In this document: positions 24,416-34,404 of the stretch, piece by piece
Numbering within the stretch: position 1 is the stretch's first letter
Layout of the letters: every line of letters starts with the position of its first letter
DNA from: Anaerotignum propionicum DSM 1682
GTDB lineage: Bacteria; Bacillota; Clostridia; Lachnospirales; Anaerotignaceae
Assembly: GCF_001561955.1 (NCBI RefSeq)
Contig: NZ_CP014223.1
Location: forward strand, 1,240,001 to 1,304,000
DNA length: 64,000 nucleotides
Direction: 5' to 3'
The notes under the pieces: model-generated
Seen by the model: only the letters and a program-made list of their open reading frames with translations
What the model was told of the DNA's origin: nothing
The model's database searches: none
Program-made: the position numbers and the translations under genes

Positions 24416-25852
24416 GTGATTAAGTGGGGCATCTACTGGCAAGAAACGTTTTCGAATTTTATGGAAATCAATCAAGTACTGAACCAACTGGTATGGGGAG
24501 TTCCCATGATTATCATTTTAATGGGAACAGGAATCTACTTTAGCTTCGGCTTAAAATTTTTTCAACTCAGATGGTTCAGTTATCTAAATTGGCGTCAGGC
24601 GAAAAAACATTACAAAGAAATGAAATATGAAAAGGAAGGTAATTCTATTTCAGAAATTCAAGCTTTGTTGACTGCATTGGCCGCAACGATTGGAACGGGC
24701 AACATTATTGGTGTGGCAACCGCCATACAAGCAGGAGGACGGGGCGCTGTCTTTTGGATGTGGATTTCGGCTTTTTTGGGGATGATTATTAAGTATGCTG
24801 AAAATGTACTTGGTATTTACTATCGGTATCGCAATAGTAAAGGCGAATGGATGGGTGGACCCATGGTTTATATTGAGCGGGGGATGAAACTGAAATCTCT
24901 TGCTACAATTTTTGCATGCTGTTGTTTTGTGGCAACTTTTGGGATAGGAAATATAGCGCAAATTAATGGCATTTCTACTTCTTTGGAGTCCACCTTTGGG
25001 ATTGATCCCATGCTGACAGGAACTTGTGTGGCTATATTCACCGGAATTATTGTATTCGGCGGGTTAAAGCGAATTGTTTCCTTCTCAAGAAAATTGGTGC
25101 CTTTTATGGCCGGATTTTATAGTATTAGTGCTTTAATAATAATTTTTTTCCATGTAGACAAAATTCCCGGTGTATTTATGGATATTTTTCAAGAGGCCTT
25201 TAGCCTTGGCTCTGTAGGGGGCGGGATAACGGGCTATATAGTCTCTAAATCCATCCGCTACGGAATGGCTCGAGGAATTTTTTCAAATGAGGCTGGCCTT
25301 GGAACCTCCGTTATGATTCACACCCTTTCCGAGCAAAAGGAACCTGTTATTCAAGGCATTTGGGGAGGATTTGAAGTTTTTATTGACACTATGATTATTT
25401 GTACTTTAACGGCACTGGCTATTTTGACCACAGATGCAGACAAGGTTATTGGTTTAACGGGTGTTAACATTACCTTCTATGCTTTTCATACTGTTCTGGG
25501 CAGAGGCGGCGCCGCGATTGTGACCATTGCTGTTGTATTGTTTGCCTTTACCACACTGATTGGATGGTCAATATATGGTATGCGAGCGGGGGAATACTTT
25601 GGCGGTTCCAGATATACCCTTATGTTTAAAATTTTGTTTGTTGTGCTTATTTTTATTGGTGCCAATACAGATGCACAGTTTGTATGGGCCTTGGCAGATA
25701 CTTGTAATGGCTTAATGGCTGTACCCAATGCCATTGCAATTCTAGCTCTTTCAGGAAAGGTATTTAAAATTACAGATAATTTTCTACAACGAAAAAAAGG
25801 AAATTCCGTTTTACCTATGCGAAGCTATTTAGAAGAGTCAATAAAAAAATAA
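24416..25852 (+). CDS. Sodium:alanine symporter (AGCS family)
   Basis: A membrane carrier of about 478 residues that imports alanine, glycine or similar small amino acids with sodium. Family stretches seen: VWGVPMIIILMGTGIYFS near the N-terminus, TALAATIGTGNIIGVATAI (the AGCS signature), GGPMVYIERGM and GIFSNEAGLGTSVM. I prefer GTG 24416, with GGAGG at 24404-24408 seven bases upstream; an in-frame ATG at 24368 would add 16 residues but lacks a site. It heads a run with a lipid-kinase-like gene (21 bases later), a hybrid histidine kinase and a GGDEF regulator, which suggests that transport and signalling are coupled. Confidence 0.93.
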   Translation: MIKWGIYWQETFSNFMEINQVLNQLVWGVPMIIILMGTGIYFSFGLKFFQLRWFSYLNWRQAKKHYKEMKYEKEGNSISEIQALLTALAATIGTGNIIGVATAIQAGGRGAVFWMWISAFLGMIIKYAENVLGIYYRYRNSKGEWMGGPMVYIERGMKLKSLATIFACCCFVATFGIGNIAQINGISTSLESTFGIDPMLTGTCVAIFTGIIVFGGLKRIVSFSRKLVPFMAGFYSISALIIIFFHVDKIPGVFMDIFQEAFSLGSVGGGITGYIVSKSIRYGMARGIFSNEAGLGTSVMIHTLSEQKEPVIQGIWGGFEVFIDTMIICTLTALAILTTDADKVIGLTGVNITFYAFHTVLGRGGAAIVTIAVVLFAFTTLIGWSIYGMRAGEYFGGSRYTLMFKILFVVLIFIGANTDAQFVWALADTCNGLMAVPNAIAILALSGKVFKITDNFLQRKKGNSVLPMRSYLEESIKK

Positions 25853-25873
25853 GTACATAAAGGGAGGATTCCC

Positions 25874-26806
25874 ATGAAACATATTTTTATCATCAATCAG
25901 GAATGTAAAGCGATTATGAGCGGAAATGAAATTCGTAGTTTTTTGATGAACAAAGAAAATTTCGAATATCTTGTGTTTAATCGTAATTATGTTGGTCATG
26001 AAGCGGAATTGGTTTCTAAAATGTGTCGTCTATTTCAAGAGGAAAATATCCGATTTTATTCTTGTGGCGATGCCACTACCTTGTTTCATGTTTTGCGAGG
26101 CATAGACTCTTTTCAAAATAGGGAAATTGCATTTTTTCATAATGGAGGAAGGTCGGATTTTTTAGAGAATTTTAAAGAGAGACATCTTTTTATGGATTTA
26201 GATTGTTTAATAGAGGGGCAGGCAGCCTTTTTAGATTATGTGCAGTTACAGGATGCCATTTGCTGTAACTCCCTTTCTGTGGGAGCAGATGTCCGTATGC
26301 AGTCAATTGTTGATAGGATCAAAAAAACCATGTCCATTAACGACAATTTTGCTTATCGTCTTGCTTTGTTTTTAGATACCTTGGTAGGTTTTAAGCCGGA
26401 AGAATTACATATAACCATTGACGGGAAAAATTATAATGGCAACTATCTTTTGGTGCATATTGCAAATGGTAGGCGTTATAATTCCATATTTTATCCTGCC
26501 AAAGAACATACACCCATGGATGGGGAATTGGACATACTCCTTTGGAAAGAATCTACAACCATGCGCTGGTTGGAAGGGTATACCTCTTATCGGATGGGGA
26601 ATTTGGCAAACCTTTCAGATGTATTGATTCAACTGAAAGGGAAGAATTTTAGAATCGCTTCTTCTGATGGTAAAAAATTAATCTTTCAGTGTGATGGCGT
26701 TGAACATTATTGTGAAGAAATGTCAGGAAATCTGCAACAGGGGGGAATACCTTTTGTGTTACCCAAAGGGGTCGGGGTAATTGGCAAGGAGGACGTAGAT
26801 GGATAA
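25874..26806 (+). CDS. Divergent diacylglycerol/lipid kinase-like protein
   Basis: A 310-residue protein whose layout follows the DAGK/YegS lipid kinase fold. The nucleotide motif GGDGT appears as CGDAT ([15 protein letters not shown]), the downstream GTGNDFAR motif as NGGRSDFLE, and the C-terminal beta domain carries [13 protein letters not shown] and the DGELDILLW segment. Because both catalytic motifs are altered, kinase activity is doubtful; it could bind lipid or nucleotide as a regulator. The ribosome binding site is GGGAGGA before ATG 25874. The end overlaps the histidine kinase by 8 bases, so translation is coupled to the signalling proteins. Confidence 0.75.
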   Translation: MKHIFIINQECKAIMSGNEIRSFLMNKENFEYLVFNRNYVGHEAELVSKMCRLFQEENIRFYSCGDATTLFHVLRGIDSFQNREIAFFHNGGRSDFLENFKERHLFMDLDCLIEGQAAFLDYVQLQDAICCNSLSVGADVRMQSIVDRIKKTMSINDNFAYRLALFLDTLVGFKPEELHITIDGKNYNGNYLLVHIANGRRYNSIFYPAKEHTPMDGELDILLWKESTTMRWLEGYTSYRMGNLANLSDVLIQLKGKNFRIASSDGKKLIFQCDGVEHYCEEMSGNLQQGGIPFVLPKGVGVIGKEDVDG

Positions 26807-29213
26807 ATTGATTGACAGCAAAAATATTACGAAAGTTGCCTTTCGCTTTTATACATACTTTTGCCTATATCTGGCATTGAGATTCAAGCAGATGAATCTC
26901 AGCGTTTATACGGCCACTTTTTTAATTGTTATGGTTTTGGTTGTCGGTGTACTTACCACCTCAAACTTGCTTTCAATGCGTCTGCAAGGCTGGATTATAA
27001 CTTGCTCCTTACTGGGAACACAGTTGATATTTTCTTTCTCCGAGCCCATGCCTTACCTGAGCTATGTTTTGCTTTTGGTAACTGCATGTATGATTTCATT
27101 ATTTCAATATCTAAAATATAACTATTTTATTCTATTATGTACGGTCTTATTTTCTGTGTATTCTCTGCGGCAAGGGGCACAAGAGAAAATATTGATTATT
27201 ACAGCAGCTTCTCTCATAGCCCATATTTTACTTATTTTGGTGATTTCTTGGAACCAGCGGTTTCAAAAGCTGGCGTTTGACAGCATGCAGACCAGTGAAG
27301 ATTTACTGAAAATTGTTGAAATAAAAATGGAAGAAACGTCCGAGGCGAAAAAGCAAGCAGAGGTATCTGCCCAGGCAAAGGCAGATTTTTTAGCGAATGT
27401 TTCCCATGAAATACGAACGCCAATGAATGCAATCTGCGGTATGAGTGAAATTCTGCTATCTCGTGATTTGGATGGTGCCTCAAGAGAATATGTGGAAATT
27501 ATTAAAAGTGCGTCTAATAATCTTTTGGGCATTATTAATGATATTTTGGATTTTTCAAAAATCGAATCAGGAAAAATTGAAATTGTAACATCTGAATATG
27601 TTCTCTTAGAAGCTGTACAGGATGTTTTAAATATTGTGCAATATAAACTGGAAACAAAAGAAGTTTCTTTAAATTTGGAGATGAAAAAAGATATCCCAAA
27701 GGTGCTATTAGGGGATTCTATGCGGTTGCGGCAAATTTTAACGAATTTATTGAACAATGCAGTAAAATTTACCGATCACGGCGAAATTAAATTGGTGCTT
27801 GACTGGACTTTCACTGGGAAGAAGGAGGGTGTTCTTTTGGTGGAAGTTATAGATACCGGAATCGGTATTAGGGAGGAAGATGTTCAAAAATTATTTCATA
27901 GTTTCACCCAAGTGAACTCCAAACGAAATAGAGAATTAGAAGGAACAGGTCTTGGACTGGCTATTTGTAAGAATTTAATCAATGCCATGGAAGGCAATGT
28001 TGGGGTAACAAGTGTTTATGGGGAAGGGAGTAATTTTTATTTTAGTATTCCCCAAGGCATTGGAGAAGAGCAATTTGAAACGAAAAGAGGCAGAAAAACG
28101 ACAGGGCTTTCGGAAACATTTTTTTATGCTCCAAATGCAAGCATTTTGGTGGTGGATGACAATGTTGTAAACCTAAAGGTAATTTCGGCTCTTTTGGAAG
28201 GTTATCACATTGCGTGTAAAACGGCCACCAGCGGTCAACAGGCACTGACGCTATTAGAAGATGGAATTTTGTTTGATATTATTTTTATGGATCATATGAT
28301 GCCGGGCATGGATGGCATAGAGACAACAACTTTCATTCGTTCCTCCGAAAAAGACTATCATTGCACACCGGTGGTAGCATTAACGGCAAATACTGTGAAT
28401 GATGCGAAAAAAATGTTTTTAGAAAATGGAATGGATGATTATTTAACAAAACCAATTGATCCCCATAGGCTGCAATCAGTCCTTGAGCGCTGGCTGCCAA
28501 TGGAGAAAATTGAGTTTATTGAAGCATCCAAGGGGGCAGAGGCTGACCCATCGCCATCTCAGAGCTTAAAGAAATATTTTAGCAATATAGAGCATTATGA
28601 ATGGATGAAGGGGTTGGTCAATTGCCGTGGTGACGAAAAAATATATATTAGTATAGTGCAGGCTTTTGCAAGGGAAACTTCTCTTTCGGCAATTGAATAT
28701 GCCTACGCCAACAAAGATATTTCACGTTATGTAATAGAAGTACATGGCGTAAAAAGTGCGGCAGAAAGCATCGGTGCAACTGCACTATCAAACTTAGCGG
28801 GGAAATTGGAGATGGCGGGAAAACAAAATGATAGGTTGTATGTGGAAAATCATCACGCTATGTTTTTAACCCAGTATAAAACCTTAATATTCCAGTTACA
28901 ACAGGCAGTAGAGTTGTATAAACAGTCCTCCTTGTTACAAAAGAAAAAGGAGGTAACAACAGAAAAAGCGAAAACGATGATTACTTCTTTTCTAGAAGTT
29001 TGCGAAAATATGTCAATTAATGATGCAGATATTTTGGCACAAGAATGGAATGCCTGTCACTACTCTCAGGAAAAAGTAATGGAGCTGGTTGAGGAGGCCA
29101 TTACTTACATTGCTGATTTTGAATTTGAAGAAGCCATAGAGCGATTAAAGTTAGCATATGCCCAAATAGAAAGAGAGGAAAATAATGGAGAAGAAGAAAA
29201 TTTTGGTTGTTGA
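26799..29213 (+). CDS. Hybrid sensor histidine kinase (HisKA-HATPase-REC-Hpt)
   Basis: An 804-residue membrane sensor kinase. About six hydrophobic helices fill residues 20-155. A short linker is followed by HisKA with phospho-acceptor H203 in [11 protein letters not shown] and an ATPase domain ([24 protein letters not shown]). A receiver carries D498 in [11 protein letters not shown], and a C-terminal Hpt-like domain carries H649 in [11 protein letters not shown]. Phosphate could therefore run His-Asp-His within the chain and on to the receiver of the next gene. There is no periplasmic sensor domain, so the membrane domain itself or a partner (the symporter or lipid-kinase-like protein) may provide the input. 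It overlaps both neighbours (8 and 29 bases). Confidence 0.93.
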   Translation: MDKLIDSKNITKVAFRFYTYFCLYLALRFKQMNLSVYTATFLIVMVLVVGVLTTSNLLSMRLQGWIITCSLLGTQLIFSFSEPMPYLSYVLLLVTACMISLFQYLKYNYFILLCTVLFSVYSLRQGAQEKILIITAASLIAHILLILVISWNQRFQKLAFDSMQTSEDLLKIVEIKMEETSEAKKQAEVSAQAKADFLANVSHEIRTPMNAICGMSEILLSRDLDGASREYVEIIKSASNNLLGIINDILDFSKIESGKIEIVTSEYVLLEAVQDVLNIVQYKLETKEVSLNLEMKKDIPKVLLGDSMRLRQILTNLLNNAVKFTDHGEIKLVLDWTFTGKKEGVLLVEVIDTGIGIREEDVQKLFHSFTQVNSKRNRELEGTGLGLAICKNLINAMEGNVGVTSVYGEGSNFYFSIPQGIGEEQFETKRGRKTTGLSETFFYAPNASILVVDDNVVNLKVISALLEGYHIACKTATSGQQALTLLEDGILFDIIFMDHMMPGMDGIETTTFIRSSEKDYHCTPVVALTANTVNDAKKMFLENGMDDYLTKPIDPHRLQSVLERWLPMEKIEFIEASKGAEADPSPSQSLKKYFSNIEHYEWMKGLVNCRGDEKIYISIVQAFARETSLSAIEYAYANKDISRYVIEVHGVKSAAESIGATALSNLAGKLEMAGKQNDRLYVENHHAMFLTQYKTLIFQLQQAVELYKQSSLLQKKKEVTTEKAKTMITSFLEVCENMSINDADILAQEWNACHYSQEKVMELVEEAITYIADFEFEEAIERLKLAYAQIEREENNGEEENFGC

Positions 29214-30108
29214 TGATGTTGTTACAAACTTAAAATATGTTGCCAAAACTTTAGAACAATCTTATGATGTTGTCTGTACAAAATCGGGGAAAAAAGCAAT
29301 TGAGTATTTGCAAGAAAAAACGGTGGATTTAATTCTCTTGGATATTATGATGCCGGAGATGGATGGATTTGAGGTATTAGACATCCTAAAAGATAATCCA
29401 AAAACTGCTGCTATTCCTATTATTTTGCTTACAGCTGAGCAAGATAAGGAACTGGAGTTAAAAGGGCTTTCTGTTGGCGCTCAGGATTTTATTTCTAAAC
29501 CCTTTGTTCCCGAAATAATGATGGCTCGAATAGAGCGCATTTTAGAACTTTTTACTTTAAGAAAGTATTTGGAGCTGGAGCTAAAATCAAAAGAAGAACA
29601 GGTGAGATATATGGAGAATATCTCCAGTACTGACGAGCTGACGGGGCTTTGGAAACGAGGATATTTACGTCAACAAGTCAATTTCTACCTTGAAAGGGAG
29701 AAAGGAGGATGTCTGTTCATTCTTGATATCGATAATTTCAAGCAAATCAATGATTCTTTCGGACATATTGCCGGGGATACTGTATTAATCAATTTTGCTA
29801 AAAAGTTACAGGAATGCCTATGTAGTGATGAGAAAGCGGCCAGGCTTGGAGGGGATGAGTTTGTTATATTTAAAGAGGGCACCCATTCCTACGAGAAGAT
29901 TCATCACAGAGCAACTGCGATTATGCAACAGCTCCGTAAGGATGAAACAGAAATTAATCCTGACGGAAGGTTTTCTGTTTCCATGGGAATTGCGTTTGCA
30001 AGAGAAAATGAGGTGAATTTTGAGATGCTTTATAGTTGTGCGGATAAGGCACTTTATTATATTAAACAGAATGGTAAAAACTCCTATCATATTTTTGATA
30101 TCTTCTAA
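29185..30108 (+). CDS. Response regulator with GGDEF diguanylate cyclase domain
   Basis: A 307-residue PleD/WspR-type output protein. It has a receiver (D53 in [11 protein letters not shown], lysine in ISKPF), a coiled linker ([11 protein letters not shown]) and a GGDEF domain whose active loop is intact at 222-226 (RLGGDEF). It would make c-di-GMP when phosphorylated. It starts 29 bases inside the kinase gene, with AGAGAGGA upstream, so it is the cognate output of that kinase. I see no RxxD inhibitory site directly before the active loop. No terminator is evident after it. Confidence 0.94.
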   Translation: MEKKKILVVDDVVTNLKYVAKTLEQSYDVVCTKSGKKAIEYLQEKTVDLILLDIMMPEMDGFEVLDILKDNPKTAAIPIILLTAEQDKELELKGLSVGAQDFISKPFVPEIMMARIERILELFTLRKYLELELKSKEEQVRYMENISSTDELTGLWKRGYLRQQVNFYLEREKGGCLFILDIDNFKQINDSFGHIAGDTVLINFAKKLQECLCSDEKAARLGGDEFVIFKEGTHSYEKIHHRATAIMQQLRKDETEINPDGRFSVSMGIAFARENEVNFEMLYSCADKALYYIKQNGKNSYHIFDIF

Positions 30109-30349
30109 AATGAATTTAAAATATAAATATCTATTGAGAAGTGCCGAAAAAAATAAATAAAAAAGATTAATAGTGAGAAAATAAGGTTTGATATGAAAAA
30201 TCTCCTTTACTATGTTTTCAAAACCTGAAGTTTTATCTATATAAATAATTTCTGAAAAATAACATTCCAATTTATGGTGAAAATAATGTGTATAACTATT
30301 CACAAATCGTTAAAAATAGAGTAAAAGATATCATAATTTGGAGGTAGCT

Positions 30350-30751
30350 ATGAAAGAGACTATTGATTTTTTAAACAAAAATAAGTTCGGTAATCTGGCA
30401 ACTTGTGACGGAAACAAACCTGATACTCGCCCTTTTGAAGTGGCTCATATAACAGATCAGGGACTTTTATTCTATGTGTCATCTGATACAGATTTGAGCA
30501 AACAATTAAAGGCAAATCCCCAAATTTGCTTTTGCGCAACCAATGATAAATATGACTATGTAAAAGTTACAGGTGAAATTACCTTTAGCAACAACCAAGA
30601 AGATAAAGAGAATGTGCTTAAAAATAGTCATTTTGCAAAAAAAGTATTTGATACCATTGGCTTGGACAAAATGGAAGTGTTTAAGCTGAATCATGGTGAG
30701 TCCATGTTGCATCATCATATGAATGATAATGTGACGAAAGAAAGCTTTTAA
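30350..30751 (+). CDS. Pyridoxamine 5'-phosphate oxidase-family flavin-binding protein
   Basis: A 133-residue split-barrel protein with the typical opening FLNKNKFGNLATCDGNKPDTRPF and a KANPQICFCA segment. Related small proteins bind FMN, F420 or heme and act as reductases (including nitroimidazole-resistance types) or stress proteins. The specific reaction is not readable. The start is ATG 30350 with TTGGAGG 6 bases upstream. C-terminal histidines (MLHHHMN) might bind a metal. It is a single-gene unit with its own terminator. Confidence 0.85.
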   Translation: MKETIDFLNKNKFGNLATCDGNKPDTRPFEVAHITDQGLLFYVSSDTDLSKQLKANPQICFCATNDKYDYVKVTGEITFSNNQEDKENVLKNSHFAKKVFDTIGLDKMEVFKLNHGESMLHHHMNDNVTKESF

Positions 30752-30795
30752 CGAATTAGCAGAAATGCTTTAATATAATAATAGGAAATCTAAAA

Positions 30796-30839
30796 AACAT
30801 CTATTCTTTCAGTAGTTTTAAACGGATAGATGTTTTTTT
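30796..30839 (+). terminator. Intrinsic terminator after the PNPOx-like gene
   Basis: AACATCTAT/ATAGATGTT stem with a 21-base loop and seven T. Confidence 0.8.
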
Positions 30840-30955
30840 GTTATTCCGATTAATGATTAATATTTAGTCAAAAGCATTAGGAATTCTTTAAAATTATGAA
30901 TAGAATTGCCTTAATTTCAAATGATAAAAAAGAAAAACAATTAGGAGGTTTTAGA

Positions 30956-31303
30956 ATGGGAATGGTTACGAAAGCAACAGATAAATTTCAGCTTTGCATT
31001 GATGCCTGTGTGAAATGTACTCAGGCTTGCTATGAATGCTTTGACGCATGTTTAAAAGAGACAGATGTAACCAAAAGGAAGAAATGCCTTTTTATTTTGA
31101 TGGAATGCGCTAAGATGTGTGAAACATCAGTTGCTTTGATGTCAATGAATGGACATCAGGCATATGAATATTGTGAGTTATGCGGAAAAATTTGTGCAAA
31201 GTGTGCTCAGGAGTGTGGCGTTATGGAAGATGAGCATTGCAAAAAATGTGCAGCAATTTGCAAAGATTGTGCGGACGAATGTATTAAGGTATCGTCAACT
31301 TAA
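30956..31303 (+). CDS. Cysteine-rich four-helix copper-storage-like protein (DUF326/Csp type)
   Basis: A 115-residue protein with about 19 cysteines arranged as CxxxC and CxxC pairs along predicted helices (for example CIDACVKCTQACYEC and CKKCAAICKDCADEC). This is the pattern of copper storage proteins, whose thiols line the inside of a four-helix bundle and hold many Cu(I) ions. No signal peptide is seen, so it would be cytosolic. I start at ATG 30956 behind TTAGGAGG; the longer frame from 30896 has no site. No copper pump or CsoR/CopY regulator is adjacent. It stands alone with its own terminator. Confidence 0.85.
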   Translation: MGMVTKATDKFQLCIDACVKCTQACYECFDACLKETDVTKRKKCLFILMECAKMCETSVALMSMNGHQAYEYCELCGKICAKCAQECGVMEDEHCKKCAAICKDCADECIKVSST

Positions 31304-31422
31304 TGCTTGCAATTGACAACTCCCTATGATGTGGGGGAAGTTCTGAAACAACCAATGTATAATAACAATAAAAAATAACTATTTTAGGCGCAGATATGGC
31401 GCATGTAAAAATTGGACGACTC

Positions 31423-31464
31423 AATAGACTGAATCCATGGTTCACATAGATTCAGTCTATTTTT
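31423..31464 (+). terminator. Intrinsic terminator after the copper-storage-like gene
   Basis: Perfect 13-bp stem AATAGACTGAATC with its complement at 31449-31461, then TTTT on the plus strand only. Confidence 0.85.
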
Positions 31465-31518
31465 CTGACTATTGTTCGTTGGAGATTTTGATTTACGAGC
31501 TTGTAAAAGAAAGAGAGC

Positions 31519-31869
31519 TCATTTGACTGTCTTTAGTAAATCTTCCGCGGAAATGTCATATAAGTTTGCCAAGGCCAATAGATTTGAAGTGCTGGGGTCA
31601 GAAGTGCCGTTTTCCCATTTTGATACAGCTTGCCGACTGACGCCCACGCTTTCTGCTACAAATTCTTGGGTCATTTTACAGCGAGTACGGTTTTCTTTCA
31701 ATGCTTCCCCTAGGGATTTAGTTACTCTGTCTTTTTCTTTTCGCACCCCATCGGAACGGATATATTTTTTTAGGGCCTTTATGATAAGTACAATCAAATA
31801 AATGATAATTGCCCCAATAGCCAGATAAATGAAAATGCCCCCAAGTAAAAGTGATATGCTAATATTCAT
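31519..31869 (-). CDS. Membrane-anchored XRE-family regulator
   Basis: A 116-residue protein with one long N-terminal hydrophobic helix (ISLLLGGIFIYLAIGAIII, residues about 4-28), a basic linker and a C-terminal XRE helix-turn-helix (MTQEFVAESVGVSRQAVSKWENG), typical in the VSRQAVSKWE recognition helix. The order TM-then-HTH is the reverse of the more common HTH-then-TM. Target genes are unknown; autoregulation or control of the divergent FAD gene is possible. The start is at 31869 behind a GGAGG-type site on the minus strand. Confidence 0.85.
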   Translation of the reverse strand: MNISISLLLGGIFIYLAIGAIIIYLIVLIIKALKKYIRSDGVRKEKDRVTKSLGEALKENRTRCKMTQEFVAESVGVSRQAVSKWENGTSDPSTSNLLALANLYDISAEDLLKTVK

Positions 31870-32272
31870 TTTTGTGCCTCCTTTCTGAGAAAAAGCTTAA
31901 CAGATAATCTGTGTTGCTTAAACCAACTATAGCGCAATTATCGGTTGCGTATGTAATAAAGTCGATGTTCAGTAGTTTTTTACCTCTTAAATTTTAAGAG
32001 GACTTTAAAAATTTTTTTTCATTTTACCACAGTGAAGACACTAGCACAACCAAGAGAAACAATAATTAAAGACTGAAGTTTTTTCATAAATTTCATCATT
32101 AGGACTATCAGTAGGTAATGTAAAAAATTGGGTTATTATGGAATGCGTAGTCTTACCAGTTGAATTTACAGTTGGAAACTTGTATAATTTAAAGAATATG
32201 GATTTATCTAAATTACAATTTAAAATAGTTTCGATTATATACCAATGATATATGAACACAAAGGAGGAAACT
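31870..32272. other. Divergent intergenic region XRE/FAD gene
   Basis: No supported gene. A short minus-strand frame near 32027-32105 reads like a signal peptide (MKKLQSLIIVSLGCASV) but stops at once and has no ribosome binding site; it may be the remnant of a lipoprotein gene. The rest is AT-rich. Confidence 0.4.
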
Positions 32273-33319
32273 ATGAAAAGTGAGTGCTATGATATTTTGA
32301 TAATTGGTGGGGGGCCGGCAGGTGCAACATTAGCAAGGCTTTTGCCTAAAAAATATCGTGTGATTTTAATAGATAAAAAGGAGAAAGATAGTGGATTTCA
32401 AAAACCCTGCGGTGGACTTCTTTCAGAGGATGCACAGCGTTCTTTGGCTCAATTAAATATTACAATGCCTAAGGATATATTGGCTGACCCTCAAATATTT
32501 TCTGTTAAAACCATAGATGTAGAGTCGGGTTTGATACGTCATTATCAAAGAACCTATATAAATTTGGATCGGCACAAGTTTGATATGTGGCTGTTAAGCT
32601 TGATACCTGACAATGTGGAAAAGACAAATGGAATTGTTCGCAATTTTTCTATAAATGAAAAGGGATATACAGTAGAGCTTTTTGATGGCCGCGTTTTTCA
32701 TACCCGATATCTTGTTGGTGCAGATGGTGCCAATTCCATAGTTCGTAAGACTTTATATCCTAATAAGACTATGCCAAGTTATGTGGCAATACAGCAAAGC
32801 TTTCGTGAACAGCACAAAACGCCTTTTTACTCCTGCATTTTTGATAAAAAAACAAGTGATTGCTGTTCGTGGTCTATCTCTAAAGATGATGTACTTATAT
32901 TTGGCGGTGCTTTTGCCCCTCAAAATTGTCGCAACGACTTTGAGAAGCAGAAACAACGACTGGGGAAATACGGTTTCCGTTTTGGAAAGCCCATTAAAAC
33001 GGAGGCTTGTATTGTTTTGCGCCCGAAATCCTATTTTGATATTTGCACGGGAAAAAACAGAGCTTTTTTGATTGGGGAGGCGGCCGGATTTATTAGCCCC
33101 AGCTCCCTTGAAGGTATCAGCTTTGCCATAGATAGTGCAATACTATTAGCTGAGACGTTTGCCCTTCAAAGTAAAAATAAGGAGAAAAAATATCTTAGAA
33201 AAACATTTCATCTCCGTTTAAAAATTTTCAAAAAAATCATCAAATGCCCTTTTATGTATCATCCGATGTTGCGTAAGCTTGTTATGTTAAGTGGTTTTAC
33301 ATCAATAGATGTGAAATGA
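32273..33319 (+). CDS. FAD-dependent oxidoreductase, geranylgeranyl-reductase-like
   Basis: A 348-residue flavoprotein of the FixC/geranylgeranyl reductase group. It has an N-terminal FAD Rossmann loop (ILIIGGGPAGATLARLL), a KPCGGLLSEDAQRSL segment typical of this group, the middle GADGANSIVRK motif and the C-terminal FAD contact IGEAAGFISPSSLEGISFA. Family members saturate isoprenoid double bonds or act as electron-transfer enzymes; no isoprenoid pathway gene is adjacent, so the substrate is open. The start is ATG 32273 with AAAGGAGG upstream, rather than ATG 32252. It is a single-gene unit. Confidence 0.88.
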   Translation: MKSECYDILIIGGGPAGATLARLLPKKYRVILIDKKEKDSGFQKPCGGLLSEDAQRSLAQLNITMPKDILADPQIFSVKTIDVESGLIRHYQRTYINLDRHKFDMWLLSLIPDNVEKTNGIVRNFSINEKGYTVELFDGRVFHTRYLVGADGANSIVRKTLYPNKTMPSYVAIQQSFREQHKTPFYSCIFDKKTSDCCSWSISKDDVLIFGGAFAPQNCRNDFEKQKQRLGKYGFRFGKPIKTEACIVLRPKSYFDICTGKNRAFLIGEAAGFISPSSLEGISFAIDSAILLAETFALQSKNKEKKYLRKTFHLRLKIFKKIIKCPFMYHPMLRKLVMLSGFTSIDVK

Positions 33320-33843
33320 GCAGTACAAATATGAATGAAACGTTAGGATTTAAAATAATGTGGCTTCTTTCAATGGAATATCCTTTTACTTTACTTGACC
33401 AAAGCTAGGCAATTCAATAGTTTCATTTTAAGTAAGAAAGGGAATAGAGAAAGTAAATCCTGAGTCGAAACTGATATGAGGTACTTACAACCCCCCAATT
33501 CATTTTATGGAATAATACGTGTTGTGGGTGAAAATTCTTTCAAAGGAGATATGAAGCTTGGATTTAATAGGGAATGCATTACGATTTTTAATTATATCAA
33601 TAGGCTTTGCAAAATTGTTGATGTTTTTGGGAGGAAAAGTGAATGTTTTTGATAAGATGCAAAGATTCGTGAAAAGCATTTTTCATATCATAAAAGGATA
33701 AAATAGTGTTATTTAGAAGCTGATTTGATTATCTTAAATAAAAATGAAACTGTAAGATTAATATAAAAAATATTTAGAGTGGCAAATTTGAAATATGATT
33801 CAAAGCAATAAAAATGGTGTCTGATAAATCAGGCACCGCTTTT
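33320..33843. other. Intergenic region between FAD gene and DUF membrane protein
   Basis: Apart from the possible small ORF at 33558-33701 and the shared terminator at its right end, I see no gene. It is AT-rich, without a recognisable RNA. Confidence 0.4.
33558..33701 (+). CDS. Possible small membrane protein
   Basis: A 47-residue frame, TTG start at 33558 behind CAAAGGAG (33541-33548). It begins with a hydrophobic segment (ALRFLIISIGFAKLLMFLGG) and continues with an amphipathic basic tail (DKMQRFVKSIFHIIKG). The good ribosome binding site and protein-like layout argue for a real short membrane gene; no homologue is recognised. A competing frame from ATG 33551 gives a 33-residue peptide with less protein-like content. 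Confidence 0.4.
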   Translation: MDLIGNALRFLIISIGFAKLLMFLGGKVNVFDKMQRFVKSIFHIIKG

Positions 33844-33846
33844 TTA
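33816..33846. terminator. Bidirectional terminator
   Basis: GGTGTCTGA (33816-33824) pairs with TCAGGCACC (33829-33837; one G-U) with A-rich and T-rich flanks on both sides. It serves the minus-strand gene ending at 33844 and any plus-strand read-through. Confidence 0.8.
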
Positions 33847-34404
33847 TTGTAAGAGCCAGAAAAATGAGAAGGCCGCTGCAAGCGTAGAACCAATTAAGTT
33901 AAACAACATATCCATATCTGTATCCCGAAGTCCTTTTTGTGTTTTCGGTTCGTCTTTTTTTGAAACATCATGGTACATCTCCATGAGTTCGAAGAAAACA
34001 CCAAGGGTATTGCCGACACAAAATATAAAGATTGCCTGAAATAAGGCAGAGCTTCCGGTAATTATAAAGTTATCCAAGGTACAATAAGTTATCAGTGAGA
34101 ATGAAAAAGAACCAAATGCATGAAGATATCGATCGAAGGTTCTGGATTTAGTATAGCCTCCTAAATAGTGACCCAAAAAACAAGCACCCAAAATGGTGAG
34201 CATGGCCAAGAGCAATATATAGCCTGGAATTTCTATACGAAAAACCCAAATTGCCACAAAAAATATTGTGTAAAATATATAAGTTGATAATGCTTCCTTT
34301 GCAAAAGGTGTATCACCCCTTGCGAAAAGCTTTATTACTGAAAAAATACAAAGAGCAGTTACAATGGAATAAGTAATTATAATCCATAAGGGCATACTGT
34401 TCAC
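33844..34404 (-). CDS. Six-helix membrane protein of unknown function (DUF2238/YjdF-like)
   Basis: A 186-residue integral membrane protein with about six hydrophobic helices. The C-terminal pattern FFELMEMYHDV...GLRDTDMDMLFNLIGS, an acidic/aromatic helix followed by D-x-D-M...N-x-x-G, resembles the signature of small DUF2238/YjdF-type membrane proteins. No function is known. The start is ATG at 34404; the upstream ribosome binding site is weak (GGAA). It is a single gene on the minus strand. Confidence 0.7.
   Translation of the reverse strand: MNSMPLWIIITYSIVTALCIFSVIKLFARGDTPFAKEALSTYIFYTIFFVAIWVFRIEIPGYILLLAMLTILGACFLGHYLGGYTKSRTFDRYLHAFGSFSFSLITYCTLDNFIITGSSALFQAIFIFCVGNTLGVFFELMEMYHDVSKKDEPKTQKGLRDTDMDMLFNLIGSTLAAAFSFFWLLQ

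Noticed and set aside
26418-26627. Plus-strand 69-codon frame inside the lipid-kinase-like gene
   Set aside because: Overlaps a well supported gene in another frame and has no site of its own.
32027-32105. Minus-strand peptide like a signal sequence (MKKLQSLIIVSLG)
   Set aside because: Stops after about 25 residues with no ribosome binding site; at most a relic.
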